The notes beneath the pieces are model-generated. The model ran no database searches, was not told where the DNA came from, and saw only the letters and a list, made by a program, of their open reading frames with translations. A stretch of DNA of 19,446 nt from positions 47,771-67,216 of the forward strand of contig NHFW02000029.1 of NCBI GenBank assembly GCA_002171295.2, read 5' to 3'. The translations under genes and the position numbers were made by a program. Source of the DNA: Flavobacteriaceae bacterium TMED121. GTDB taxonomy: Bacteria > Bacteroidota > Bacteroidia > Flavobacteriales > Flavobacteriaceae. Positions 1 through 7,712 of this stretch are shown in pieces; within the stretch, counting starts at the first letter, position 1, and the number at the start of each line of letters is the position of its first letter.

Positions 1-16
1 CATTAAAATAAATAAT

Positions 17-709
17 ATGGCAGATAAAAAAGCTACTTCCAAAAAACCCATTTTATTGTTTCTAAATAAAGAATCAGAACCGTTGCTTTCAAAAAAAAAT
101 AGGGCACTATTAACTGATCCTTTGGATGATAACAACCCAATTACCGTCCAGGTCCTTGGTATATGTTCAGCTTTAGCAATTACTGTTCAACTCAAACCAG
201 CATTGGTGATGAGTTTATCCGTTGTAGCCGTTATGGGAGCAAGTAACGTAATCATCTCCCTTTTGAGGAACTTGATTCCCAATCGTATTAGAATTATCGT
301 TCAGTTAGTTGTTGTGGCTTCTATGGTAATTTTAGTTGATCAAATACTAAGGGCATATGCTTATGATGTAAGCAAGCAATTATCCATTTTTATTGGTTTG
401 ATAATTACTAATTGTATTGTAATGGGGCGACTAGAGGCTTTTGCCTTAGGTAATGGCGTTTGGAAATCCTTCTTAGACGGGATAGGAAATGCCGCAGGTT
501 ATGGTTTTATTCTAATCATAGTTGCCTTTTTTAGAGAGCTTTTTGGTTCAGGTAAACTTTTTGGGCTTCAGATTATCCCCGAATCATTTTATGAGATGGG
601 ATATGAAAATAATGGATTAATGCTATTGTCTCCAATGGCTTTGATAACCGTTGGCATATTTATATGGATTCAGCGTGCTCGCAACAGAAAACTAATTGAA
701 AAGAACTAG
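17..709 (+). CDS. nqrD: Na+-translocating NADH:quinone reductase subunit D
   Basis: Integral membrane subunit of the Nqr sodium pump, which oxidises NADH, reduces quinone and exports Na+. The 230-residue product is strongly hydrophobic with about six membrane segments after residue 45. Cys50 (in [11 protein letters not shown]) and Cys133 (in TNCIVMGR) match the two conserved cysteines that, with a pair in NqrE, hold the intramembrane iron centre in the family. The N-terminus before DPLDDNNP is about 20 residues longer than I expect for NqrD. An in-frame TTG at position 83 would give a more usual length, but the ATG at 17 fits the operon spacing. The 16 bases before it contain stop codons in several frames, so nqrC probably ends at or just before the window edge. 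nqrE follows after 3 bases. Confidence 0.96.
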   Translation: MADKKATSKKPILLFLNKESEPLLSKKNRALLTDPLDDNNPITVQVLGICSALAITVQLKPALVMSLSVVAVMGASNVIISLLRNLIPNRIRIIVQLVVVASMVILVDQILRAYAYDVSKQLSIFIGLIITNCIVMGRLEAFALGNGVWKSFLDGIGNAAGYGFILIIVAFFRELFGSGKLFGLQIIPESFYEMGYENNGLMLLSPMALITVGIFIWIQRARNRKLIEKN

Positions 710-712
710 ATC

Positions 713-1330
713 ATGGAGGCTTATTTAAATCTTTTTGTTAAAAGCATATTTATCGAGAACATGATCTTTGCTTATTTCTTGGGTATGTGTTCTTATTTGG
801 CAGTATCTAAAACCGTTAAAACTGCAGTGGGTTTAGGTTTTGCCGTCATTTTTGTATTGGCCATTACGGTTCCGATTAATTTTTTACTTGACACCTACTT
901 GTTACGACCAGGAGCACTACAATGGCTCGATCCTTCCTACACGGAAATTGACTTGAGCTTTTTGAGTTTTATCATGTTTATTGCTGTGATTGCTTCCATG
1001 GTTCAACTAGTTGAGATGATTGTAGAAAAATTTGCTCCCGCATTATATGGTGCACTCGGAATTTTCTTGCCTTTGATAGCAGTAAACTGTGCGATACTTG
1101 GTGGATCTTTGTTCATGCAACAGAAAGATTTTTCTGGTGTCACAGAGTCTGCAGTATACGGATTGGGATCAGGGGTTGGTTGGTTAATGGCTATTTTAGC
1201 AATTGCAGCGATCAGAGAAAAGATTATTTATTCGAATGTTCCTGCACCTTTACGTGGTTTGGGTATTACCTTTATTATAACAGGTTTGATGGCATTGGGT
1301 TTTATGAGTTTTATGGGTATTAAATTATAA
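713..1330 (+). CDS. nqrE: Na+-translocating NADH:quinone reductase subunit E
   Basis: Second of the paired membrane subunits of the Nqr sodium pump and a homologue of NqrD with inverted topology. The 205-residue product is close to the usual family length and has about six hydrophobic segments. Cys26 (in GMCSYLAV) and Cys126 (in AVNCAILGG) are the conserved pair that, with Cys50 and Cys133 of the preceding NqrD, should ligate the intramembrane iron-sulfur centre. The [10 protein letters not shown] and IREKI segments near the C-terminus are typical. It starts 3 bases after nqrD stops, so the two are very likely co-translated, and nqrF follows after 14 bases. Confidence 0.97.
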   Translation: MEAYLNLFVKSIFIENMIFAYFLGMCSYLAVSKTVKTAVGLGFAVIFVLAITVPINFLLDTYLLRPGALQWLDPSYTEIDLSFLSFIMFIAVIASMVQLVEMIVEKFAPALYGALGIFLPLIAVNCAILGGSLFMQQKDFSGVTESAVYGLGSGVGWLMAILAIAAIREKIIYSNVPAPLRGLGITFIITGLMALGFMSFMGIKL

Positions 1331-1344
1331 TAGATTAAGAAATA

Positions 1345-2640
1345 ATGGATTATTCAGTCGTTTTAGCTAGTATTATTGTTTTTTTAGTAGTTACCTTTTT
1401 ATTGGTGGGCATGCTTTTAGGTGCCAAGGCGAAATTGTTGCCTTCAGGCCCAGTAAGTTTGATGATTAATGGAGAAAATGATGTAGAAGTTTCCTCTGGA
1501 AGTACTCTACTAACTACTTTAGGGAATAATAAAATATTTTTACCCTCTGCTTGTGGAGGAGGTGGAACCTGTATTCAATGTAGATGCCAGGTACTCGACG
1601 GAGGCGGTGAGATTTTACCGACTGAGGAACCTCATTTTACTAGAAAAGAAATTGCTGAAGGATGGCGTTTAGGCTGTCAGGTTAAAGTGAAGCAAAATAT
1701 GGTCATACAGGTACCTGAAGAAGTTTTTGGAATAAAAAAATGGGAAGCAACTGTTGTAAGAAACTGGAATGTTGCCTCTTTTATCAAGGAATTTGTAGTT
1801 GAGATTCCAGAAGCTATGGATTATGAAGCTGGTGGTTATATCCAAATTGAAATCCCAAAGTGTGAGGTTAAATACAGTGACGTAGATATTAGTGCTCACC
1901 CTGAAGAACACCCCGGTGAACCAGACAAATTCAAACTAGAATGGGATAAATTTAACTTGTGGACGTTAGTGATGAAAAACCCCGAGTCAGTTGAAAGAGC
2001 CTACTCAATGGCTTCTTTTCCTGCCGAAGGACGTGAGATAATGCTTAATGTAAGGATTGCTACACCGCCATGGGATAGAAACAAAAACGGGTGGATGGAT
2101 GTCAATCCTGGAATTGCCTCTTCCTATATATTTTCAAAAAAAGCTGGAGATAAGGTTACGATTTCTGGCCCTTACGGAGAATTCTTTATCAATCACTCTG
2201 AATCTGAAATGCTTTACGTGGGAGGAGGAGCTGGGATGGCTCCGATGCGTTCCCATCTTTATGAATTATTCAGAACCCTTAAAACCGGAAGAAAAGTTAC
2301 TTTTTGGTATGGAGGTCGATCTAAAAGAGAATTGTTTTATTTGGATCATTTTAGGGCCTTGGAAAAAGATTATGAGAACTTTAAGTTTTATGTAGCACTC
2401 TCTGAACCCATGGAGGAAGACAACTGGAATGTAAAAGACGGACTAGATGGCGATGGCGACGGATTCAAAGGTTTTGTTCACCAGTGTGTGATTGATAATT
2501 ATCTAGATAATCATGAAGCACCTGAGGACATTGAAGTTTATTTTTGTGGACCACCACTTATGAACCAAGCGATAGAAAAAATGGCAGACGATTTTGGAAT
2601 CCCACCTGAAAATGTTCGCTTCGACGATTTTGGAGGATAA
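1345..2640 (+). CDS. nqrF: Na+-translocating NADH:quinone reductase subunit F (NADH/FAD/2Fe-2S)
   Basis: Electron-entry subunit of Nqr: it takes a hydride from NADH onto FAD and passes electrons to a 2Fe-2S cluster on the cytoplasmic face. The 431 residues contain, in order, one N-terminal membrane helix (about 4-26), a ferredoxin domain with cluster ligands Cys70, Cys76, Cys79 and Cys111, an FAD-binding barrel with RAYSMAS (218-224), and an NADH-binding domain with GGGAGMAP (293-300), CGPPLM (401-406) and the C-terminal FDDFGG. All catalytic motifs are present. An acidic DGDGDG stretch near residues 368-373 sits before FKGFVHQ and resembles a calcium-binding loop. The gene is followed after a single base by the small orphan gene, so the operon continues. 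Confidence 0.98.
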   Translation: MDYSVVLASIIVFLVVTFLLVGMLLGAKAKLLPSGPVSLMINGENDVEVSSGSTLLTTLGNNKIFLPSACGGGGTCIQCRCQVLDGGGEILPTEEPHFTRKEIAEGWRLGCQVKVKQNMVIQVPEEVFGIKKWEATVVRNWNVASFIKEFVVEIPEAMDYEAGGYIQIEIPKCEVKYSDVDISAHPEEHPGEPDKFKLEWDKFNLWTLVMKNPESVERAYSMASFPAEGREIMLNVRIATPPWDRNKNGWMDVNPGIASSYIFSKKAGDKVTISGPYGEFFINHSESEMLYVGGGAGMAPMRSHLYELFRTLKTGRKVTFWYGGRSKRELFYLDHFRALEKDYENFKFYVALSEPMEEDNWNVKDGLDGDGDGFKGFVHQCVIDNYLDNHEAPEDIEVYFCGPPLMNQAIEKMADDFGIPPENVRFDDFGG

Positions 2641-2641
2641 A

Positions 2642-2995
2642 ATGCTCCGGCCAGAGGAAATCCATAAGCTGGCAATGAAAGAAGTTGGGGATTTCCTTAC
2701 CGAGGAAGGTTTTGAATTCCTTGCCGTAAACTCCCAGCCCAAAAAAGACCCACAATTCGTTTGCCTTAAAGACCAGAAACTTCACTTTATTGTTGTTCGC
2801 GGGTCTTTATATCCTGAAAATCCGAAAAAATTTGATTTAAAGCTCTTGTTGGACATAAAGGATCACAGCATCAAATATAAAGCCACCACCTATTATGCAG
2901 GTGTTGGTTTTGCCAACGCAAAGGACTATGATTTGCCATTAACTCAAAGCGATAGATATGCAGTCAATTTTGACGGACTTCAAATTATCGAGTAG
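2642..2995 (+). CDS. Conserved small protein of unknown function in the nqr operon
   Basis: A 117-residue soluble protein beginning MLRPEEIHKLAMKEVGDFL, with no signal peptide, membrane helix or recognisable cofactor motif; its only cysteine is in FVCLKD. An N-terminal helix is followed by strands (FEFLAVNS, QFVCLKDQKLHFIVVRG) and a C-terminal YDLPLTQSDRYAVNFDGLQ segment, suggesting a small alpha/beta fold. From memory, similar proteins occur after nqrF in flavobacteria and are sometimes labelled as NqrF, which is wrong because no ferredoxin or flavin domain is present. I chose ATG 2642, one base after the nqrF stop; an in-frame ATG at 2594 would lie inside nqrF. The end overlaps apbE by 38 bases. 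The position suggests a role in Nqr assembly, cofactor delivery or regulation, which is inference only. Confidence 0.85.
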   Translation: MLRPEEIHKLAMKEVGDFLTEEGFEFLAVNSQPKKDPQFVCLKDQKLHFIVVRGSLYPENPKKFDLKLLLDIKDHSIKYKATTYYAGVGFANAKDYDLPLTQSDRYAVNFDGLQIIE

Positions 2996-3968
2996 TACTT
3001 GTTGGATTATTCTAGCGATCCTTTCTTGTAGAGAAATGCCAAGTTCAGCAAAAAGTTTAGAAGGAATTGCATTGGGGACCACCTACAAAATTCAATACAC
3101 TTCTGAAATACCCGAGAAACAACTCCAAAAGGGATTAGATTCGCTATTATATTTCCTTAATAAATCCCTTTCTACTTACCTTCCTAATTCGGATATTTCA
3201 AAAATCAACAGAGGAGATACTTTTGTAGTTGTAGATAAGCATTTTAGAAAGGTTTTTAAAAAGGCTACAGCTGTATGGAAATCTACTGCTGGTTATTTTG
3301 ACCCCACTGTTGGTTCGTTGGTTAATGCTTATGGTTTTGGTCCTGAGCAACCACTCAACATAGTAAATCAATATGATAGAGATAGCTTGTTGTTGCTTAC
3401 CGGTTGGGAAAAAATAAGACTTTTACCCAATGGGATTATTAAAAAGCAACACCCAGATATTTATATTGATTTTAATGCTTTAGCGAAAGGTTATGTGGTC
3501 GATGTATTAGGTCATTATTTGGCAGGATTAGGGGATTTAAATTACATGGTAGAGATTGGGGGGGAGATCTTGGCCTATGGTAACAGCCCTAAAACCAATT
3601 TACCTTGGAAAATCGCTATTGAAGATCCTGCGCAAGGCACCAAAAGGAAATTTATCCAAACTCTATATTTAAAAAATTATGCATTGGCTAGTTCTGGTAA
3701 TTATAGAAAATACTTAGTAAATCCAGATACAGGTGAACGCTTTGTTCACTCTATTAATCCCATTACAGGGTTGGCTAACGATTCAAAAATCCTTAGTACT
3801 TCTGTTAAAGCAGCCGACTGCATGACAGCAGATGCTTGGGCTACTGCACTTATGGTTATGCCTTTTGAAATGGGAAGACAATTGATCGAAAGTCACCCTG
3901 AACTAGAAGCACTTTGGATAGTTGATGAAAGGAAGAAAAATAAAATAATTACCTCTAAAGATTTTTAG
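2958..3968 (+). CDS. apbE: FAD:protein FMN transferase (ApbE family), probable lipoprotein
   Basis: Mg2+-dependent flavin transferase that moves FMN from FAD onto a threonine of target proteins; in Nqr-bearing bacteria the targets include NqrB and NqrC. The 336-residue product has an N-terminal hydrophobic stretch ending in ILSC, a lipobox with Cys24, so it is likely exported and lipid-anchored, on the side where the NqrB/NqrC flavins are attached. Family landmarks include YFDPTVGSLVNAYGFG (113-128), EIGGEI (199-204), HSINPITG (264-271) and MTADAWATAL (289-298), in which Asp292 and Thr296 are probable metal ligands. The start at 2958 is supported by the signal peptide but lies 38 bases inside the previous gene. 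The end overlaps the convergent methyltransferase gene by 4 bases. Confidence 0.94.
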   Translation: MQSILTDFKLSSSTCWIILAILSCREMPSSAKSLEGIALGTTYKIQYTSEIPEKQLQKGLDSLLYFLNKSLSTYLPNSDISKINRGDTFVVVDKHFRKVFKKATAVWKSTAGYFDPTVGSLVNAYGFGPEQPLNIVNQYDRDSLLLLTGWEKIRLLPNGIIKKQHPDIYIDFNALAKGYVVDVLGHYLAGLGDLNYMVEIGGEILAYGNSPKTNLPWKIAIEDPAQGTKRKFIQTLYLKNYALASSGNYRKYLVNPDTGERFVHSINPITGLANDSKILSTSVKAADCMTADAWATALMVMPFEMGRQLIESHPELEALWIVDERKKNKIITSKDF

Positions 3969-4723
3969 AGATTTTTAACTGCTACTGGAATTTTTTCTTT
4001 TTGAAGACCAAAGGATATTATTTCTGCTGGTTTGAGTTTTGAAATTAAATCAAAAGCTTTGGTCTTAAAACCAACGTTTTCCAATCTAGAATAATAATCT
4101 TTCCCATAAATTCTGACATGGTCATATTGTCCAAAGGCTTTGGTACGAGCCTTTCGTCCCTTGATCCTTTCGTCTTCAAAAGTTTTTAGTCTTTGTTTCC
4201 CTAGTGGGACTTGAGCAATCAGCGTCCCCCCTTTTTTAAGTACTCTATACAATTCTGACATAGCTTTTTGATCCTCTGGAATATGCTCTAAGACATGATT
4301 ACACAAAATTAGGTCATAGGTGTTGTTCTCAAAGGGGAGATCACAAATATCCGCTTTTATATCGGCCAATGGAGAACACAAGTCAGCAGTGGTATAGTCC
4401 CAATGGTGAAATTTTTTAAAACGGTGGTAAAAAACCTGCTCGGGAGCCAGGTGTAAAACCTTAAGAGACTGGTTAATAAAATCAGTTTCTCGAGTCAAAT
4501 AAAGCCATAGTAGTCGGTGCCTTTCCAATGAAAGGGTACCAGGACATAGCGCGTTTTTACGCAATTGTTCGCCGTAGCCATATGGTAAAAATTTCCTATA
4601 CTGCGACCCATCTATAGGATCTTCAAATTGATGACCTCGAAAGTACCATCGTAACAGGGGTTGAAATATAAGGCTGAGCCTTATCAAAAAGGTACGGTGA
4701 AAAATTCTTAATACCCATTTCAT
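3965..4723 (-). CDS. Class I SAM-dependent methyltransferase (Methyltransf_11 type)
   Basis: A 252-residue protein with a Rossmann-type methyltransferase core in its second half. LKVLHLAPEQ (87-96) stands where motif I (usually with DxGxG) would be. DICDLPFENNTYDLILCNHVLEHI (125-148) covers motifs II to IV, and LYRVLKKGGTLIAQVPL (158-174) is the strand 5 region. The N-terminal third carries hydrophobic residues near 11-27 and CPGTLSLERHRLLWLYL (60-76), a segment I associate with a Bacteroidota family in which this stretch often looks like part of a zinc site; here only one cysteine remains. The substrate is unknown. The start codon overlaps the map stop in an ATGA arrangement, which implies translational coupling. 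The 3' end overlaps the convergent apbE by 4 bases. Confidence 0.9.
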   Translation of the reverse strand: MKWVLRIFHRTFLIRLSLIFQPLLRWYFRGHQFEDPIDGSQYRKFLPYGYGEQLRKNALCPGTLSLERHRLLWLYLTRETDFINQSLKVLHLAPEQVFYHRFKKFHHWDYTTADLCSPLADIKADICDLPFENNTYDLILCNHVLEHIPEDQKAMSELYRVLKKGGTLIAQVPLGKQRLKTFEDERIKGRKARTKAFGQYDHVRIYGKDYYSRLENVGFKTKAFDLISKLKPAEIISFGLQKEKIPVAVKNL

Positions 4724-5538
4724 GATTTAACGCTTATTTTTCTGAAGGGATTTTCCTCTTCAGATATAATTTCCAATGCCTCATAGATATATTCAAAAGT
4801 AGATAGGAGTTGGGGTTTTCCATCGATTAAGGCAACATTGTGTTCAAAATGTGCACTGGGCTTTCCATCCGCTGTTTTAATAGTCCATCCATCTTTGAGC
4901 TGTTTGATATTCTTGGTACCCTGATTAGTCATGGGTTCAATGGCGATCACCATGCCATTGACAAACTTTTTTCCACGGCCTTTTCTTCCGTAATTAGGGA
5001 TCTCTGGCGATTCGTGCATTTCTCTACCCAGTCCGTGTCCAACCAGTTCACGAACGACCCCGTAGCCAAAAGACTCGGTGTAGCTTTGTATGGTATGTCC
5101 TAAATCCCCGATCCTGTTGTTTTGTCGAAATTGAGCTATCCCCAGATACAGAGAGGCTTTGGTGACCTCCAATAATTTTTTAACCTCTGGGTCAACTTCA
5201 CCTACCTCAAAAGTATAGGCATGATCGCCGTAAAATCCATTTTTTAGTGCACCGCAATCAACCGATAATATATCTCCTTCTATTAACGGAGTGTCATTGG
5301 GAATACCGTGTACAACTTGCTCATTGGGACTCACACAAAGTGTATTTGGGAAATCATATAAACCCAAAAATCCTGGCTCAGCGCCCTGGTCATAGATAAA
5401 TTCTTCTGCCAGTTGATCCAATTTTAATGTGGTTATACCTGGTTGAATTACTTTAGCAAGCATCCCTAAAGTTTTAGAGACAATCAGCGCACTTTCGCGT
5501 ATCAATTCAATTTCTTCTGGACTTTTAATTTTTATCAT
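4720..5538 (-). CDS. map: Type I methionine aminopeptidase
   Basis: Cytosolic metalloprotease that removes the initiator methionine from nascent proteins. The 272-residue product has the pita-bread fold signature with all five dimetal ligands: Asp94 (LSVDCG), Asp105 (YGDHAYTF), His168 (VGHGLGREMHE), Glu201 (AIEPM) and Glu233 (FEHNVAL). The substrate-contacting His78 (VVHGIP) and His175 are also present. There is no N-terminal zinc-finger extension; MIKIKSPEEIELIRES is a standard bacterial start. A C-terminal tail of about 15 residues after the core (ISEEENPFRKISVKS) is slightly longer than the minimal enzyme. It starts directly after the stop of the thioredoxin-like gene and overlaps the methyltransferase gene by 4 bases, so all three are probably co-translated from the gpmI operon. 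Confidence 0.98.
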   Translation of the reverse strand: MIKIKSPEEIELIRESALIVSKTLGMLAKVIQPGITTLKLDQLAEEFIYDQGAEPGFLGLYDFPNTLCVSPNEQVVHGIPNDTPLIEGDILSVDCGALKNGFYGDHAYTFEVGEVDPEVKKLLEVTKASLYLGIAQFRQNNRIGDLGHTIQSYTESFGYGVVRELVGHGLGREMHESPEIPNYGRKGRGKKFVNGMVIAIEPMTNQGTKNIKQLKDGWTIKTADGKPSAHFEHNVALIDGKPQLLSTFEYIYEALEIISEEENPFRKISVKS

Positions 5539-6081
5539 CTAAAGAGCGTATGAATGGTTGTAGGCAGCTTCCGTAATAATTTTTTGAATATCTGATTCGA
5601 GGGTTTCAACTGGCGATTCCACAAATCTATTGATTTCCTTTCCATTTTTAAAAAAAATAATGGTAGGGACATTGTAAATTTCCAATCCTTTTTCAAAATT
5701 AGATGGGGTTGTTTTTTCCTCAGACATCGCAAACATCTGCAGATGGTCTTGGTCAAAATCAATTGATACGAGTATTTTAAAAAAGTGTGGGAGTTCACGC
5801 TGACTGTCATCGCACCAGCTCCCCATAAAGACTTTTATTTTTAGATCTTTGGTAAAGGGTTTAAGATATTTTATCTTCAGAGTGTCGATGGTAACCCTAT
5901 CAAATTCCTCATTAAACCAAGGTGTGACAATTGAGGTTTGCAGGTTGGCCATATTGATCTCACCCAAGAGGATGATTTCACCACTTGAAGCTTCAACCTC
6001 ATCCGCGTCAAATGGTTTTTGTTTTGGCTTAGAACTACAAGCTATTATTGTAAAGCAGCTTAAAAAAATTATTATTTTCAT
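5539..6081 (-). CDS. Thioredoxin-fold lipoprotein with a CDDS (monothiol) site
   Basis: A 180-residue protein with a short lipoprotein signal: a hydrophobic run from residue 3 to 14 ends in IIAC with Cys15, followed by SSKPKQKP. After a linker domain (about 30-75) comes a thioredoxin-like core: strand KIKVFMGSWC, active-site CDDS (90-93), helix QRELPHFFKIL, and the cis-proline loop YNVPTIIFFKNGKEI with Pro139. The second cysteine of the usual CxxC is a serine, so a simple dithiol oxidoreductase cycle is not possible; a monothiol, isomerase-like or non-redox role is more likely. It should act on the periplasmic side of the envelope. It lies 28 bases after gpmI and abuts map. The redox partner and substrate are not evident. 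Confidence 0.88.
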   Translation of the reverse strand: MKIIIFLSCFTIIACSSKPKQKPFDADEVEASSGEIILLGEINMANLQTSIVTPWFNEEFDRVTIDTLKIKYLKPFTKDLKIKVFMGSWCDDSQRELPHFFKILVSIDFDQDHLQMFAMSEEKTTPSNFEKGLEIYNVPTIIFFKNGKEINRFVESPVETLESDIQKIITEAAYNHSYAL

Positions 6082-6109
6082 ATTGAAGAAGTTTCTGAGT
6101 CTCTGTTTT

Positions 6110-7627
6110 TTAAACCAGAGGATTACCTGTCATAGCTTTGGGAATATCAATTGACATAAGTTTTAAGATAGTAGGTGCGATATCTCCAAGAACTCCGTTA
6201 ATAATCGGAGTAAGATCTTTATCCACCAAAATTAGAGGTACAGGATTAGTTGTGTGGGCCGTGTTAGGGGAACCGTCCTCATTGATCATCGTTTCGCAGT
6301 TACCATGATCGGCAATAACTATGATTTTATAATCCTGTTTTAAACCAGCATCGATAATATTACCTGCACATTGATCGACGGTTTCACAAGCTTTTATAGC
6401 AGCATTGAGGTTTCCAGTATGCCCTACCATATCTGGATTGGCAAAATTAAGACAGATAAAATCTGGAAGATCGTTTTCAATCTTTGGCAAGATGGAATCA
6501 CGAACATCAAAGGCACTCATTTCTGGTTTGAGATCATAAGTCGCAACTTTTGGTGAAGGGCACATAATTCGCAATTCACCATCAAAAGGTTCCTCTCGAC
6601 CACCGTTAAAAAAGAAGGTTACGTGAGGATATTTTTCAGTTTCTGCAATACGAATCTGAGATTTTCCAGCCCTAGCAAGAGTTTCCCCGAGGGTATCTTG
6701 TAAGTTGTCTTTTTCAAAAACAACATTCACCTTTTTAAAAGTTTTATTGTAATTAGTTAAAGTGACAAAGTGTAAATCAAGTGGAACCATTTCTTGTTCA
6801 AGGAATGACACTTGAGAGAGGGCTTCTGTCAATTGTCGGCCCCGATCTGTTCGGTAGTTGAAAAATACGATCACATCTCCTGAATCGATTTTTGCAATGG
6901 GCTGATTTTTTTCATCTACAATAATCAATGGTTCAATGAATTCGTCGGTCACTCCTTGGTCATAACTTGACTGTATCTGCTGTTTGATGTCTTTTGTTAA
7001 TGTTCCTTTACCATGGACTAGTGCATCATATGCTTTTTTGATACGTTCCCATCTTTTATCTCTGTCCATGGCATAATAGCGTCCTGTAATGGAGGCTAGT
7101 TTACTCCCAGTAGCGTTGAGTTTTTTCTCTAATTCTTCAATGTAACCTTTCCCAGATTTGGGGTCAACATCTCGTCCGTCAGTAAACCCGTGAACAAAAA
7201 CATCTGGGCAATCAAATTTTACAGTCATTTCCAATAGAGATTCGAGGTGATCCATATGGGAATGGACGCCTCCGTCCGACAGCAATCCTAGGAAATGTAC
7301 TTTTTTACCCCTTTTACGAGCATGTTTAAATGCTTGTTTGAGTACATTATTTTTCTCAATACTTTTATCTTCAATGGCTTTGGTGATTTTGACCAAGTCT
7401 TGATAAACAATTCTTCCGGCACCAAGATTCATGTGTCCCACCTCACTATTTCCCATTTGACCGTTGGGTAATCCCACATTTTCGCCATCTGTTAATAATT
7501 TCGCATGCGCGTACTTTTTGAAAAGATTATCAATTACAGGAGTTTGGGCAAGATCTACAGCAGAAACTTTAGGATTGGTAGCAAAGCCCCATCCATCCAA
7601 AATCATTAAAATTACTTTTTGAGCCAT
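6110..7627 (-). CDS. gpmI: 2,3-bisphosphoglycerate-independent phosphoglycerate mutase
   Basis: Glycolytic and gluconeogenic enzyme that interconverts 3- and 2-phosphoglycerate using a phosphoserine intermediate and two metal ions (usually Mn2+). The 505-residue length is normal. Visible landmarks are Asp11 (MILDGWG), nucleophile Ser61 (MGNSEVGHMNLGAGR), HSHMDHLESL (122-131), HGFTDGRDVDP (146-156), RYYAMDRDKRWER (183-195), NYRTDRGRQ (257-265), NPDMVGHTG (397-405), IADHGNCE (438-445) and AHTTNPVP (457-464), which together supply both metal sites. It is the first gene of a probable minus-strand operon with the thioredoxin-like lipoprotein, map and the methyltransferase. Its start faces rsgA across an 85-base divergent region. 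Confidence 0.98.
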   Translation of the reverse strand: MAQKVILMILDGWGFATNPKVSAVDLAQTPVIDNLFKKYAHAKLLTDGENVGLPNGQMGNSEVGHMNLGAGRIVYQDLVKITKAIEDKSIEKNNVLKQAFKHARKRGKKVHFLGLLSDGGVHSHMDHLESLLEMTVKFDCPDVFVHGFTDGRDVDPKSGKGYIEELEKKLNATGSKLASITGRYYAMDRDKRWERIKKAYDALVHGKGTLTKDIKQQIQSSYDQGVTDEFIEPLIIVDEKNQPIAKIDSGDVIVFFNYRTDRGRQLTEALSQVSFLEQEMVPLDLHFVTLTNYNKTFKKVNVVFEKDNLQDTLGETLARAGKSQIRIAETEKYPHVTFFFNGGREEPFDGELRIMCPSPKVATYDLKPEMSAFDVRDSILPKIENDLPDFICLNFANPDMVGHTGNLNAAIKACETVDQCAGNIIDAGLKQDYKIIVIADHGNCETMINEDGSPNTAHTTNPVPLILVDKDLTPIINGVLGDIAPTILKLMSIDIPKAMTGNPLV

Positions 7628-7712
7628 TAAAATTATTTTTGTAAAGATAGTAATTACGATAGGCTGCGATCTTTATGAATAAAGAAAAAATATTTATTGT
7701 TACTTTGTACCG
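7628..7712. promoter_or_regulatory. Divergent gpmI/rsgA intergenic region
   Basis: An 85-base AT-rich spacer that must hold promoters for both gpmI (minus) and rsgA (plus). On the minus strand TATCTTTA (7649-7642) is one mismatch from the Bacteroidota -7 consensus TAnnTTTG. On the plus strand TTACTTTG (7700-7707) is also one mismatch away, but it lies so close to the rsgA ATG that the transcript would be nearly leaderless. No convincing TTG -33 element is spaced correctly for either. The promoter assignment is therefore weak; only the need for divergent initiation is clear. Confidence 0.3.

Noticed and set aside
1669..1911. Minus-strand open frame of about 80 codons
   Set aside because: It is antisense to the conserved nqrF domains, has no homology I recognise and no start context.
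2594..2641. Upstream ATG that would extend the small nqr-operon protein by 16 residues
   Set aside because: The extension lies wholly inside the end of nqrF. The ATG at 2642, one base after the nqrF stop, gives a typical operon junction.
5849..6154. Plus-strand open frame of 101 codons opposite the thioredoxin-like gene
   Set aside because: The minus-strand frame has a lipobox and a thioredoxin active site. The plus frame crosses into the gpmI end and has no recognisable motif.
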